A stretch of DNA of 49,623 nucleotides from Planctomycetota bacterium (lineage in GTDB: Bacteria > Planctomycetota > Planctomycetia > Pirellulales > PNKZ01), in contig JAFLCO010000007.1 in the NCBI GenBank assembly GCA_017303535.1, forward strand, positions 1-49,623, given 5' to 3'. The notes under the pieces were generated by a model. It worked only from the letters and a program-made list of their open reading frames with translations. It had not been told where the DNA came from and ran no database searches. Positions within the stretch are counted from its first letter, which is position 1. Every line of letters begins with the position of its first letter. The position numbers and the translations under genes are program-made. Shown piece by piece: positions 8,162 through 17,799 of this stretch.

Positions 8162-9505
8162 CTACGCCGGCCAGGTGCGTTCAATGAACCGCGTGTCGAC
8201 TTCGGCGTTAAAGAACGCTTGGTGATCGAGAATCTCGATGAGCCGCGGGATCGTCGTTTTGATGCCTTCGATCCGCAGTTCGCGCAGAGCCCGCTTCATG
8301 CTGTCGATCGCTTCGGACCGCGTGTTTTGATGCACGATGAGTTTGGCGATCATCGAATCGTAGTGGGCCGGCACCACGTAGCCGGCGTGGGCATGCGAAT
8401 CGAACCGCACGCCGTAGCCGCCGGGGACGTACATCTGCGTAATCTTGCCGGGGCATGGCTGGAAATTGCGGGCCGGATCTTCCGCATTGATACGGCACTC
8501 GATCGCGTGCCCTCTCGGCTTAATGTCATCTTGCTTCCACGGCAGCGGTTCGCCGGCCGCGACGCGAATCTGCTGCTTGATCAAGTCGATGCCGGTGACC
8601 ATTTCCGTCACCGGGTGCTCGACTTGGATGCGGGCGTTGACTTCGATGAAGTAGAAGTTCTGGTCCTTATCGACGATGAACTCGACGGTGCCGGCATTTG
8701 TGTAACCCGCTTCCTTCACCAACCGCACGGCCGCATCGCACAAAGCCTTCCGCGTTTCCGGTTTCAAAAACGGCGACGGGCTTTCTTCGATGATCTTCTG
8801 ATGGCGGCGCTGCGTCGAGCAATCGCGTTCCCACAAGTGCACGGCGTTGCCGTGGTGGTCGGCGATGATCTGCACTTCCACATGCCGCGGGTTCTCGACG
8901 TACTTCTCCATGTAAACGTCGGGATTGCCGAACGCCGCCTCGGCTTCTTGCCGCGCTTGGCTAAACGCACTCACCAGCGCCGGTTCGTTCGCGGCCACGC
9001 GCATCCCGCGCCCGCCGCCGCCGGCCGTGGCTTTGATCAGTACGGGGTAGCCGATCTCGGCGGCGATCTTCGCCGCTTCCTTTTCATCGGCGATCAGTCC
9101 TTGGCTGCCCGGCACGCACGGCACCTTGGCCTTACGGGCTAGTTGCTTGGCCGTGTTCTTGTCGCCCAACTGACGCATCGCTTCCGGCGAAGGGCCGATG
9201 AAGTCGATCTTGCACTGGCGGCAAACGTCGTTGAAATGCGCGTTTTCGCTGAGGAACCCGAAACCCGGGTGAATGGCCTGGACGTTGCCGACTTCGGCGG
9301 CGCTGATCACGCGGTCGATCTTCAAATAGCTCTGATTCGAGCGGGCCGGCCCGACGCAATAGGCTTCGTCGGCCAGTTCGAGATACTGCGCGCCGCGGTC
9401 GGCTTCGCTGTAGATGGCCACGGTCTCAATGCCCATCTCCCGGCAAGCGCGCATGATGCGCAGGGCAATTTCACCGCGATTGGCAATCAGGATGCGTTTG
9501 AACAT
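8162..9505 (-). CDS. accC: Acetyl-CoA carboxylase, biotin carboxylase subunit
   Basis: 447-residue biotin carboxylase: it carboxylates the biotin on AccB with bicarbonate and ATP, the first half-reaction of malonyl-CoA synthesis for fatty acids. It starts with the family-standard [17 protein letters not shown], and carries the ATP-grasp Gly-rich loop (GGGGRGMR), the [13 protein letters not shown] block, the [13 protein letters not shown] loop and the [14 protein letters not shown] catalytic segment. Length matches the family. It follows accB on the same strand with a 136-base spacer filled by a heptamer-repeat palindrome (9524-9627), so accB and accC are probably co-transcribed. Confidence 0.95.
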   Translation of the reverse strand: MFKRILIANRGEIALRIMRACREMGIETVAIYSEADRGAQYLELADEAYCVGPARSNQSYLKIDRVISAAEVGNVQAIHPGFGFLSENAHFNDVCRQCKIDFIGPSPEAMRQLGDKNTAKQLARKAKVPCVPGSQGLIADEKEAAKIAAEIGYPVLIKATAGGGGRGMRVAANEPALVSAFSQARQEAEAAFGNPDVYMEKYVENPRHVEVQIIADHHGNAVHLWERDCSTQRRHQKIIEESPSPFLKPETRKALCDAAVRLVKEAGYTNAGTVEFIVDKDQNFYFIEVNARIQVEHPVTEMVTGIDLIKQQIRVAAGEPLPWKQDDIKPRGHAIECRINAEDPARNFQPCPGKITQMYVPGGYGVRFDSHAHAGYVVPAHYDSMIAKLIVHQNTRSEAIDSMKRALRELRIEGIKTTIPRLIEILDHQAFFNAEVDTRFIERTWPA

Positions 9506-9523
9506 GGGCGGCGAGTCGGCTTT

Positions 9524-9627
9524 GTCAGTTGTCCGTTGTCAGTGGTCCGTGGCGATGCGCAGGCGCGGGCAGTTCGCGGCGGCGCTGCGACCGTTGCAAC
9601 GGACAACGGACAACGGACCACGGACAG
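9524..9627. repeat. Heptamer-repeat palindrome, GTCCGTT/ACAACGG word, copy 1
   Basis: The left arm (9524-9552) is built of the 7-mers GTCAGTT, GTCCGTT, GTCAGTG, GTCCGTG; the right arm (about 9597-9627) repeats ACAACGG-type 7-mers in inverse orientation. The spacer is G+C rich. It fills the accB-accC gap, ending 14 bases after the accB stop and starting 18 bases before the accC start. Confidence 0.8.
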
Positions 9628-9641
9628 GCCCGACAAGGGCC

Positions 9642-10127
9642 TTAGCCCTTCGGATCGATCTTGAAGAGCGGCTGGCCGTATTCGACCGGCGAACCGTTTT
9701 GCACGAGCACGGCGACGATCTTGCCGGTTTGCTCGGCCGGGATTTCGTTGAAGACCTTCATGGCTTCGATCACGCAGACGATCGTATCGTTGCCGACGTG
9801 ATCGCCCACCTTCACGAACGGCGGCGATTCCGGGTTCGGCGACGAGTAGAACGTGCCGACCATCGGCGACTTAATCACCACCGAGTTGTCGGCGACGGCC
9901 GGAGCTGCTGCGGCTGCTACAACCGGCGCAGGAGCCGGGGCCGGAGCGGCAGGTGCGGCCGCGTAAGGCCGGGCTTCGGTGATGATCGTATCGCCGCCCT
10001 TGCGAAGGCGTACGCGGACGTCGCCGTCGCGTAGGTCGACCTCGTTCAGATCGTGCTCGTTCATCAACTCGATCAGCCGACGAATCTTGCGTACGTCAAA
10101 AACGTCGCCGCCGGGGGAATTGGCCAT
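9642..10127 (-). CDS. accB: Acetyl-CoA carboxylase, biotin carboxyl carrier protein
   Basis: 161-residue biotin carrier of acetyl-CoA carboxylase. The N-terminal helix region (DVRKIRRLIELMNEHDL) is followed by an Ala/Pro-rich swinging linker (about 55-80) and the biotinyl domain (about 82-161) with VIEAMK at 119-124, Lys124 being the biotinylated residue, and the PMVGTFY block typical of AccB. The minus-strand frame is open much further upstream (to 10496), but that part is not conserved-looking. ATG 10127 is preceded by GGAG at 6-base spacing; ATG 10151 is an alternative adding 8 residues. It is the first gene of accB-accC. Confidence 0.92.
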   Translation of the reverse strand: MANSPGGDVFDVRKIRRLIELMNEHDLNEVDLRDGDVRVRLRKGGDTIITEARPYAAAPAAPAPAPAPVVAAAAAPAVADNSVVIKSPMVGTFYSSPNPESPPFVKVGDHVGNDTIVCVIEAMKVFNEIPAEQTGKIVAVLVQNGSPVEYGQPLFKIDPKG

Positions 10128-10472
10128 TTCGTTCTCCGCGTCCGACCCCATAGTTGTTCCGCAAGCCTGAGAGAGGGATGTTCGCCCCGACGGCGCGCGA
10201 CTGTCGCACGGCGCAGAGGTTCCACACGTACTTCTCACGTTCCGACGTGGAAAGCACGTACCGTTTGGGAAAATAGTAAACTGCCGACGCCTAGGACACC
10301 AGTTGCCCCGGCATCCCGCGGCCGGTAGACATGAGCCGCGCAGGTCGTCGAAACCCTTTATGAATATTCGGGTTTCGGCGACAATGTACCTAGCCCGGCG
10401 CGCCGCCGTCAAGCGTGTCGCCGCGCCGGAAACCCGGCAAATTGCGGCAATCCGACGCCGCCCTGGACTGTT
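10128..10472. other. Intergenic region upstream of accB
   Basis: About 345 bases without a credible gene, between divergent accB and larB, followed by the two-hairpin repeat at 10473. It should carry the accB promoter and leader (minus strand); I cannot name a convincing -35/-10 pair. An A+T-richer patch lies near 10260-10275 and another near 10360-10370. Confidence 0.35.
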
Positions 10473-10556
10473 GGGTGCCACTGGTGGCTCGCCCACCAGT
10501 GCCTCAAATTAAATGACGTCGACACTGCACTGGTGGACAAGCCACCAGTGGCACCC
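10473..10556. repeat. Two-hairpin palindromic repeat (GTGCCACTGGTGG family), copy 1
   Basis: Perfect 16-bp outer arms (10473-10488 and 10541-10556); inside, each end also folds on itself because CACTGGTGG is followed by CCACCAGTG, so the element can form two hairpins or one cruciform. A second copy is at 19211-19287. It lies immediately before larB and ends 18 bases before the larB ATG. Confidence 0.85.
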
Positions 10557-10574
10557 GGAGATTGGCACCCTACC

Positions 10575-11372
10575 ATGCCCGATATGAACTCCGAACCCCG
10601 TCCGTCGGCCGAACTCCGCGCGCTGGCCGAGCAACTCGCCGCAGGCCGGATCGACGTCGAAGAGTTTCTCGCGACGGCCGCAAAACGCACGGTCGCCGAC
10701 CTCGGCGAGGCCACGGTCGATCGCGATCGCCGCCGTCGGTGCGGATTCCCTGAAGTCGTCTACGGCGAAGGGAAGACGGTCGAACAGATGAAAAAGATCT
10801 TCGCCGTGCTCTTGGCCGACGGCGACGAAGTGCTCGCCACGCGCGTGAGCCCGGAGAAAGCGGCGGCATTACAAGTTCGTTATCCGCAGGCCCGCTACAA
10901 CGCCGTGGCTCGCACGGTACGAATCGAGCGCGAAAGGGCAGCCGGCCGTAAACCGCGCGGCCGCATCGTCGTCGTCACCGCCGGAACCAGCGACCTGCCC
11001 GTGGCCGAAGAAGCCCGCGAGACGGCCGAGTGGATGGGGGCCGAAGTGCGATTGATTCAAGACATCGGCGTCGCCGGCCCGCAACGGCTCATTGCCCGAC
11101 TGCCCGAGATTCGCCAGGCCGACGTCGTCGTCGTGGTCGCAGGCATGGAAGCCGCGCTGCCGAGCGTCATCGGCGGGCATGTCGACGTGCCCGTGATCGG
11201 CGTACCGACGAGCGTCGGCTACGGCGCGAGCCTCGGCGGAATTACGGCGCTGCTCGGCATGCTCACGAGTTGCGCCGCGAACGTCACCGTCGTGAACATC
11301 GACGCCGGCTTTAAAGGCGGCTACTTGGCCGGCCTCATCGCTTCGCGGGCCGTACAAGAGGTGACGCCATGA
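10575..11372 (+). CDS. larB: LarB-type carboxylase (nickel-pincer cofactor synthesis)
   Basis: 265-residue protein with an AIR-carboxylase (PurE)-like C-terminal domain. LarB carboxylates and hydrolyses nicotinic acid adenine dinucleotide to make the precursor of the nickel-pincer nucleotide used by LarA-type racemases. Visible: N-terminal helical part with ADLGEATVDRDRRRRCGFPEVVYGEGKT (family-typical, split here by the reader at CGFPEVVYG), then VVTAGTSDLPVAEEA, VVVAGMEAALPSVIGG, PVIGVPTSVGYGA and the Gly-rich GGITALLGMLTSCA. The ATG at 10575 was chosen; GTG 10533 lies inside the repeat and ATG 10584 is also possible. No larC, larE or larA is adjacent. The stop overlaps the next gene (ATGA). 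Confidence 0.88.
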   Translation: MPDMNSEPRPSAELRALAEQLAAGRIDVEEFLATAAKRTVADLGEATVDRDRRRRCGFPEVVYGEGKTVEQMKKIFAVLLADGDEVLATRVSPEKAAALQVRYPQARYNAVARTVRIERERAAGRKPRGRIVVVTAGTSDLPVAEEARETAEWMGAEVRLIQDIGVAGPQRLIARLPEIRQADVVVVVAGMEAALPSVIGGHVDVPVIGVPTSVGYGASLGGITALLGMLTSCAANVTVVNIDAGFKGGYLAGLIASRAVQEVTP

Positions 11373-12280
11373 TCGAACCTGCGGCACTAACGGAAGCCGG
11401 ACGACAAGTGCTGGCCCGCGCTTCGACCGAGGGATACACCTTACTGAAACCTCGGGAAAACGAGGGGCATAAGGGGACTTATGGTCGGGCCGTGATCGTC
11501 GGTGGGTCGCTCGGCATGGCCGGCGCCGTCGGACTCTCGGGCATGGCTTGCTTGCGCGGCGGTGCGGGACTGGTGCGACTTGCGGTGCCGCGCGGCATCG
11601 TCGGCATCGTGGCCGCCTACGAGCCGGCGTACATGACCGCGCCGCTGGACGACGACGAAGCCGGCCGCATCGCGCGCGGCGCGAAAAGTGAGATCGCGCG
11701 ACTGACGGAAGACGCCACGGCGGTCGCGGTCGGGCCAGGTCAGGGTCGGAGCGAAGCGCTCGACAAGCTCGTGCTAAGGTTGTTCGGTAAGTTGCCGATG
11801 CCGGCCGTGTTCGACGCCGACGCGCTGAATGCCTTGGCCGAAGACCCGGAATCGCTCCGCCGTCATGTAGGCCCGAGAATTTTGACGCCGCACCCGGGCG
11901 AGTTTCGTCGACTCATCGGAGCGCCGGACCTGAAGGAACGTGGCGACATGTGCTTGGCCGCCAAGCAACTGGCCGCGGAGACGAAGTGCGTCGTCGTTCT
12001 TAAAGGACATGCCACGTATGCCACCGACGGCGACCACGAATACACGAACACCACGGGCAACCCCGGCATGGCCACTGGCGGCACCGGCGACGTCCTGACC
12101 GGCTTGCTCACGGCCCTGCTCTGCCAAGGACTGGCGCCTTTCGATGCGGCCCGATTGGGCGTGTTCGTCCACGGGCTCGCCGGCGATCTAGCGGCCGCCG
12201 ACCTCGGCATGCCGGGACTCATCGCCAGCGACCTCGTACGCTATCTCCCGCAGGCGCTGCGCCATGTCATCGCTACGTAA
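11369..12280 (+). CDS. nnrD: ADP-dependent NAD(P)H-hydrate dehydratase (YjeF C-terminal-type, NnrD)
   Basis: 303-residue repair enzyme that uses ADP (or ATP) to dehydrate S-NAD(P)HX, the damaged hydrated cofactor, back to NAD(P)H. It has the ribokinase-like fold with KGTYGR at 35-40, VFDADALN at 147-154, LTPHPGEF at 172-179 and the nucleotide-binding NPGMATGGTGDVLTG at 231-245. Only the dehydratase domain is present; the epimerase domain (NnrE/YjeF N-terminal) is missing, so that activity must be encoded elsewhere. The ATG overlaps the larB TGA by four bases, which implies translational coupling with a gene that also handles a nicotinic acid dinucleotide. Confidence 0.92.
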   Translation: MIEPAALTEAGRQVLARASTEGYTLLKPRENEGHKGTYGRAVIVGGSLGMAGAVGLSGMACLRGGAGLVRLAVPRGIVGIVAAYEPAYMTAPLDDDEAGRIARGAKSEIARLTEDATAVAVGPGQGRSEALDKLVLRLFGKLPMPAVFDADALNALAEDPESLRRHVGPRILTPHPGEFRRLIGAPDLKERGDMCLAAKQLAAETKCVVVLKGHATYATDGDHEYTNTTGNPGMATGGTGDVLTGLLTALLCQGLAPFDAARLGVFVHGLAGDLAAADLGMPGLIASDLVRYLPQALRHVIAT

Positions 12281-12288
12281 CCATGCCG

Positions 12289-12365
12289 CACTAGCCCCGA
12301 AGCGCAAGCGTGGGGGTGTTTGAAGGCAAGTTGCCATGCCCCTCGCTTGCGCTTCGGGGCTAGTG
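12289..12365. repeat. Perfect long-arm palindrome (CTAGCCCCGAAGCGCAAGCG family), copy 1
   Basis: Perfect 22-bp arms at 12289-12310 and 12344-12365, 8 bases after the nnrD stop. Related elements: 37122-37200 (variant arms of 30 bp) and a single arm at 45195-45222. It may act as a transcription end for larB-nnrD, but lacks a T-run. Confidence 0.88.
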
Positions 12366-12445
12366 TGCTTCGGTAGCGTCTGCGAGCGGGGCGGACTCGC
12401 TCGTTTTCCGCAGCTTTTTCCATGTTTCGCCGCTGGGAGGCCGCC

Positions 12446-12473
12446 TTGTCCCCCTCCGCCTATTCGCTATACT
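12446..12473 (+). promoter_or_regulatory. Candidate sigma-70-type promoter of rpmB
   Basis: TTGTCC (12446-12451), 16-base spacer, TATACT (12468-12473). The 5' leader to the ATG at 12526 would be about 45 bases, with a GGAGAG ribosome-binding site before the start. Confidence 0.55.
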
Positions 12474-12525
12474 GAGCGGTTTCCATTTTGGCGAAATGTC
12501 GTGATCTGTAGCGGAGAGTTCGGCG

Positions 12526-12891
12526 ATGGCTCGGGTATGCAACGTCTGCGGTAAAGGCCCCCGCGTGGGCAATCAGGTCACTCTCCGCGGTAAGGCGAAG
12601 TACCTCGGCGGCGTCGGTACGAAGGTCACCGGCATCACGCGCCGTACGTTCAAGCCGAACTTGCAGCAAGTGCGCGTCACCGAAAACGGCACCAACAAAA
12701 CGATTCTCGCCTGCACGCAATGCATCCGCAGCGGGCACGTCACGAAGCTCGTGAAGGCCAAGCCGTTCCGCCTGCCGACGCAAGCGGGCGACGTGAAGAA
12801 GGCCGCCCCGAAGACCAGCCCGAAGAAGGCCGAAGCCAAGAAGCCGGAAGCTAAGAAAGCGCCGGCGGCTCCGAAGACGCCGAAGAAGTAA
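12526..12891 (+). CDS. rpmB: 50S ribosomal protein bL28 with Lys/Ala/Pro-rich tail
   Basis: 121-residue large-subunit ribosomal protein. The N-terminal 80 residues are bL28: CNVCGKGP at 5-12, GNQVTLRGKAKYLGG, TRRTFKPNLQ, then CTQCIRSGHVTKL. The two CXXC pairs make it the zinc-binding (C+) form. Residues about 85-121 are a low-complexity tail of Lys, Ala and Pro (KKAEAKKPEAKKAPAA type) absent from the E. coli protein; it may contact rRNA electrostatically. A good ribosome-binding site and a plausible promoter lie upstream. gatC follows after 117 bases. Confidence 0.95.
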   Translation: MARVCNVCGKGPRVGNQVTLRGKAKYLGGVGTKVTGITRRTFKPNLQQVRVTENGTNKTILACTQCIRSGHVTKLVKAKPFRLPTQAGDVKKAAPKTSPKKAEAKKPEAKKAPAAPKTPKK

Positions 12892-12945
12892 GGCCGCTAA
12901 AGCGGCACACCGCGGCCCGCCAAAGGGTTCCCGCGTCTTTCTCCC

Positions 12946-12990
12946 CTCGCCCCTTGCGGGAGAGGGGCCGGGGGTGAGGGGGCTGCCTTT
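12946..12990. repeat. G/C-rich hairpin repeat (CCCCTCGCCCCTTGCGGGAGAGGGG family)
   Basis: The stretch pairs CCCCTCGCCCC-type with GGGGTGAGGGG-type runs around TTGCGGGAGA. The same family is seen inverted at 44352-44400, and a related one at 38550-38630. It sits between rpmB and gatC. Confidence 0.6.
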
Positions 12991-13008
12991 CATTAGGTCG
13001 CAATTCCC

Positions 13009-13299
13009 ATGAGTCTCTCGCGCGCCGAAGTCGAAAAAGTCTCCTTGCTCGGCCGGCTGCAGCTTTCGCCGGCAGAACTCGACCTCATGACGACGCAACT
13101 CGGCGCGATCGTCGGCTATGTGGAACAGCTCAACGAGTTGAATACCGACGGCATCGAGCCGATGGCCCATGCCGTGCCGACCTCGAACGTCTTCCGCGAC
13201 GACGTCGTTCGCCCCAGCGCCGACCGCGCGGAGATCCTCAGCAACGCACCGCACGCCGACGGCGAGTTCTATCTGGTGCCCGCCGTGTTGGGAGAGTAG
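13009..13299 (+). CDS. gatC: Asp/Glu-tRNA(Asn/Gln) amidotransferase subunit C
   Basis: 96-residue GatC, the small belt-like subunit that stabilises the GatA-GatB complex. Typical features: LSRAEVEKVSLLGRLQLS at the start, a helix ending in VGYVEQLNELNTDGIEPMAH and the C-terminal LRDD-like block (here FRDDVVRPS) ending in FYLVPAVLG. Length is normal. It is the first gene of gatC-gatA-gatB; a 31-bp-arm heptamer palindrome separates it from gatA. Confidence 0.93.
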   Translation: MSLSRAEVEKVSLLGRLQLSPAELDLMTTQLGAIVGYVEQLNELNTDGIEPMAHAVPTSNVFRDDVVRPSADRAEILSNAPHADGEFYLVPAVLGE

Positions 13300-13307
13300 C
13301 GGCAGAG

Positions 13308-13383
13308 ATGCTGAATGCGGAATGCTGAATGCTGAACAGAAGAAGTCGAACCTGTTCAGCATTCAGCACTCAGCATTCTGCAT
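13308..13383. repeat. Heptamer-repeat palindrome, TGCTGAA word
   Basis: Left arm 13308-13338 contains four imperfect copies of the 7-mer (A)TGCTGAA; right arm 13353-13383 is the nearly exact reverse complement (AGCATTC, AGCACTC, AGCATTC, TGCATTC). The spacer is only 14 bases. It starts 9 bases after the gatC stop and ends 21 bases before the gatA GTG. Confidence 0.9.
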
Positions 13384-13404
13384 TCGACTTCCAGGATCGA
13401 CCCC

Positions 13405-14949
13405 GTGGCCCTTTATCAGAAGACGGCGACCGAACTACTCGGCTTGCTCAGTTCCGGGCAAGTGACTTCCGAAGAGCTGACCCGCGCTTACGCGGAGCGG
13501 ATCGCCAATATCGACAAGCAGGTCGGCGCGTATCTTCGCGTCGACGTCGACGGAGCCTTGGAACAGGCCCGCGTCATTGACGCGCGGCGCAAGCGTGGCG
13601 AAAAGCTCGGCTTATTGGCCGGGTTGCCGGTGGCGGTGAAAGACCTGCTGACGGCCCGCGGCGATCTCGCGACGTGCGCCTCGCGGATGTTGGAGAACTA
13701 TCGCGCCACGTACGATTCGACGGTCGTCGCCAAGTTGCGGGCCGCCGATGCCGTGTTGCTCGGCCGGACGAACATGGACGAGTTCGCGATGGGAGGCTCC
13801 ACCGAGAACTCGGCCTTTCAGAAGACTCGCAACCCTTGGGACCTCGAGCGGACGCCCGGCGGCTCCAGCGGCGGGGCTGCGGCTTGCGTGGCTGCCGACG
13901 AAGCGTGCCTTTCGATCGGCACTGACACCGGCGGTTCGATTCGCCAGCCGGCCGCGCTCTGCGGCGTCACCGGGTTGAAGCCGACTTACGGTAGCGTCAG
14001 CCGCTACGGGCTCATCGCCTTCGCGAGCAGCTTGGATCAAGCAGGCCCGCTCGCGCGGACAGCCGAAGATGCGGCACTGCTTCTGGAAGCGATCGCCGGA
14101 CACGATCCGCAGGACGCGACCAGCATCAATGCGCCGGTGCCTCAATACTCGCAAACGGTGCGCGAGCCGCTGAAGGGCCTAACGCTCGGCTTGGTCCGCG
14201 AGCACTTTGCCGCAGGCCTGGAAAGCGAAACGGAAGCGGCCGTCCGCGAGGCGATCAAGGTTTACGAGTCGCTCGGCGCGCGGGTAAAAGAAGTTTCATT
14301 CCCACACGCCAAGTACGGCGTGGCCGTGTATTACATCATCGCGCCGTGCGAAGCCTCGAGCAATTTGGCGCGGTACGACGGCATCCACTACGGCCGCCGT
14401 ACGGATGAGGCCAAAGTCGCCGCCGAACTCGATGCCGAGAGGAAGGAACTGCTCGCGGCCGGCAAGAAGCGCGAGGCCGAGACTCTCGATACGTCGCTCG
14501 TTCGCCTTTATCGGAAGAGTCGCGCCGAAGGGTTCGGGCCTGAGGTGAAGCGGCGGATCATGCTCGGCACTTACGCCCTGTCGTCCGGTTACTACGACGC
14601 CTACTATCTCAAGGCGCTTAAGGTTCGCCGGCTGATTCGCCAAGACTACGACGCCGCGTTCCAGCAAGGAATCGATCTGATCGCCGGCCCCTGCACCGCC
14701 GGTCCGGCGTTTAAACTTGGTGAAAAGGTCGACGACCCGCTTGCCATGTACTTGGTCGACCTCTATACGGTGAGCGCGAACCTGGCCGGCGTCGGCGGCA
14801 TTTCGATCCCCTGCGGTTTTAGCAAGACCGGCCTGCCGATCGGCCTGCAACTGCAAGCCCCGCCGCTGGAAGAAGACAAACTCCTGCGAGCAGCCCACAT
14901 GTTCCAAACGGCCACGGACTGGCACACCCGCCGACCCGCTTTGGCCTAG
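13405..14949 (+). CDS. gatA: Asp/Glu-tRNA(Asn/Gln) amidotransferase subunit A
   Basis: 514-residue amidase subunit that releases ammonia from Gln or Asn for transamidation of Glu-tRNA(Gln) or Asp-tRNA(Asn). The amidase-signature Ser-cisSer-Lys triad is in place at Lys79 (PVAVKD), Ser154 (GGSSGG) and Ser178 (GTDTGGSIR), numbering identical to S. aureus GatA. The start is GTG 13405, with AGGA eight bases upstream and the standard N-terminus (LLSSGQVTSEELT). Presence of a complete GatCAB suggests tRNA(Gln) and/or tRNA(Asn) are charged indirectly in this organism. Confidence 0.95.
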   Translation: MALYQKTATELLGLLSSGQVTSEELTRAYAERIANIDKQVGAYLRVDVDGALEQARVIDARRKRGEKLGLLAGLPVAVKDLLTARGDLATCASRMLENYRATYDSTVVAKLRAADAVLLGRTNMDEFAMGGSTENSAFQKTRNPWDLERTPGGSSGGAAACVAADEACLSIGTDTGGSIRQPAALCGVTGLKPTYGSVSRYGLIAFASSLDQAGPLARTAEDAALLLEAIAGHDPQDATSINAPVPQYSQTVREPLKGLTLGLVREHFAAGLESETEAAVREAIKVYESLGARVKEVSFPHAKYGVAVYYIIAPCEASSNLARYDGIHYGRRTDEAKVAAELDAERKELLAAGKKREAETLDTSLVRLYRKSRAEGFGPEVKRRIMLGTYALSSGYYDAYYLKALKVRRLIRQDYDAAFQQGIDLIAGPCTAGPAFKLGEKVDDPLAMYLVDLYTVSANLAGVGGISIPCGFSKTGLPIGLQLQAPPLEEDKLLRAAHMFQTATDWHTRRPALA

Positions 14950-14964
14950 ATCACAGACTTATTT

Positions 14965-15131
14965 CACCACGGAGGCACGGAGTACACGGAGACGGGCAGA
15001 ATTTGCAAAATGCAAATTGGTAATTGCAAATTGCAAAATGGGCGCAAGCGAGCGGCGAAGCCGTCTGGTCATTTTGCAATTTGCATTTTGCAATTACCAA
15101 TTTGCAATCCGCCTCCTCTCCGTGCCTCCGT
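14965..15131. repeat. Heptamer-repeat palindrome, TTGCAAA word with CACGGAGGCACGGAG ends, copy 1
   Basis: Outer arms are CACGGAG-type and their complement; inner arms are 7-mer repeats of TTGCAAA/ATGCAAA and their complement; the centre is a G+C-rich segment containing GCGGCGAAGCCGTC. It fills most of the gatA-gatB gap, starting 15 bases after the gatA stop. Copies 2 and 3 are at 16655-16834 and 43794-43945. Confidence 0.9.
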
Positions 15132-15157
15132 AGCAAATCCTCCGCTCACAAATCGCC

Positions 15158-16645
<1,488 letters not shown>

Positions 16646-16654
16646 GTTTCGTTG

Positions 16655-16834
16655 CACCACGGAGGCACGGAGAACACGGAGGCGGACAGAAATTGCAAAA
16701 TGCAAATCGAGAATTGCAAATTGCAAAATGGGCGCGAGCGTGCGGCGAAGCCGTCCGTTCAATTTGCAATTTGCATTTTGCAATTCTCAATTTGCAATCC
16801 GTTTCTTCTCTGTGTTCTCCGTGCCTCCGTGGTG
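16655..16834. repeat. Heptamer-repeat palindrome, TTGCAAA word, copy 2
   Basis: Same structure as copy 1 (CACCACGGAGGCACGG outer arms, TTGCAAA 7-mers inside, G+C-rich core with GCGGCGAAGCCGTC). It lies between convergent gatB and hisN, 9 bases after the gatB stop and 10 bases after the hisN stop, so it fills the whole gap. Confidence 0.92.
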
Positions 16835-16844
16835 AACCTTTCCG

Positions 16845-17630
16845 CTAAGCACCGACCAGCGCGAGGACTTCCTTTAGCAACGCGCCGTTCGTCGCGATGC
16901 TTTGCGTCGCGTGGATCGTCGGCGTGCCTTGCCAATCGGTGAAGGTGCCGCCGGCTTCTTCGATGACCGGTTGCAGGGCTGCGCAGTCCCAGACGTGCAT
17001 CATGGGGTCGACCATCACTTCGGCCCGCCCGGTGGCGACGAGCAGATACCCGTAGGCGTCGCCCCAAGTACGGCTGACGCGGGCCGCTGCTTGGAGCTTG
17101 TCGTACGCGTCGCGGCGGCCGACGCGGTCGAAGTTCCGCACTTCGGAGGTGCAGAACACGCTCTCGCGCAGCTCGCGTTTTTTCGAAACGTACGTGCGGC
17201 GCGGCGCCGCGTCGCCTTTGATATACCAGGCCCCGCCGCCGGTCGCCGCGTACGCGGTCTCGGCTAAGCCGGGAATGTGGATCACGCCCACGACGCTGCG
17301 CCCTTCGCGCTCGACGCCGATCAGCGTGCCGTAGAGCGGTACGCCGGAGATGAAGCTTTTCGTGCCGTCGATCGGGTCGAGAATCCAGCGGTAGCCCGAG
17401 GTGCCGGCCTGTTCGCCGAATTCTTCCCCGAGAATACCGTCGTGCGGGAACGCGGCCGCGATTTCTTTGCGGAGCAACTGTTCCGCGCCGCGGTCGGCGA
17501 CGGTCACCGGGGAATCGTCGCTCTTGATTTCGACGCCCAGATCGTCGCGTTGAAAGTACGTAAGCGTCAGATCACCGGCCTTACGCGCGGCGGCCACGGC
17601 GAGTTCGAGGCGAGCGGAGAGGTCGGACAT
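16845..17630 (-). CDS. hisN: Histidinol-phosphatase, inositol-monophosphatase family
   Basis: 261-residue Mg-dependent phosphatase. The metal-site motifs of the IMPase fold are visible: GEEFG near residue 68, WILDPIDGTKSF near 82-93 and WDCAALQPVIEEAGG near 210-225. The segment GDAYGYLLVATGRAEVMVDP is typical of the HisN branch that dephosphorylates L-histidinol phosphate in histidine synthesis, rather than inositol phosphatases or CysQ. No other his genes are near, so substrate assignment is by family similarity. The start ATG at 17630 is only about 5 bases from the end of the repeat at 17636-17799, so its ribosome-binding region lies in the repeat arm. Confidence 0.88.
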   Translation of the reverse strand: MSDLSARLELAVAAARKAGDLTLTYFQRDDLGVEIKSDDSPVTVADRGAEQLLRKEIAAAFPHDGILGEEFGEQAGTSGYRWILDPIDGTKSFISGVPLYGTLIGVEREGRSVVGVIHIPGLAETAYAATGGGAWYIKGDAAPRRTYVSKKRELRESVFCTSEVRNFDRVGRRDAYDKLQAAARVSRTWGDAYGYLLVATGRAEVMVDPMMHVWDCAALQPVIEEAGGTFTDWQGTPTIHATQSIATNGALLKEVLALVGA

Positions 17631-17635
17631 GAGTT

Positions 17636-17799
17636 AGCTGAGAGCCGGGAGCTTGGAGCGAGGAGCCCGAGAACAACGCGATTGAAGATAGTTTGCCTTG
17701 CCGCGGCTGCAAAGGCTTAATGGCGTCGCTGGCACGGACCTCAAGCCTGAAGTCTCAGGTCGGAAGTCTCTAGGCTCCAAGCTGCCGGCTCCAAGCTCA
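17636..17799. repeat. Heptamer-repeat palindrome, GAGCTTG word
   Basis: Left arm 17636-17668 reads as 7-mers GCTGAGA, GCCGGGA, GCTTGGA, GCGAGGA; the right part (about 17741-17799) as CCTGAAG, TCTCAGG, TCGGAAG, TCTCTAG, GCTCCAA, GCTGCCG, GCTCCAA. The right arm includes the rrf2 stop codon (17797-17799) and the left end is about 5 bases from the hisN ATG: the element spans the entire gap. Confidence 0.8.

Noticed and set aside
13308..13383. Repeated words that could suggest a small CRISPR array
   Set aside because: The repeat unit is 7 bp, contiguous without spacers, and inverted in the second half; no cas genes are present.
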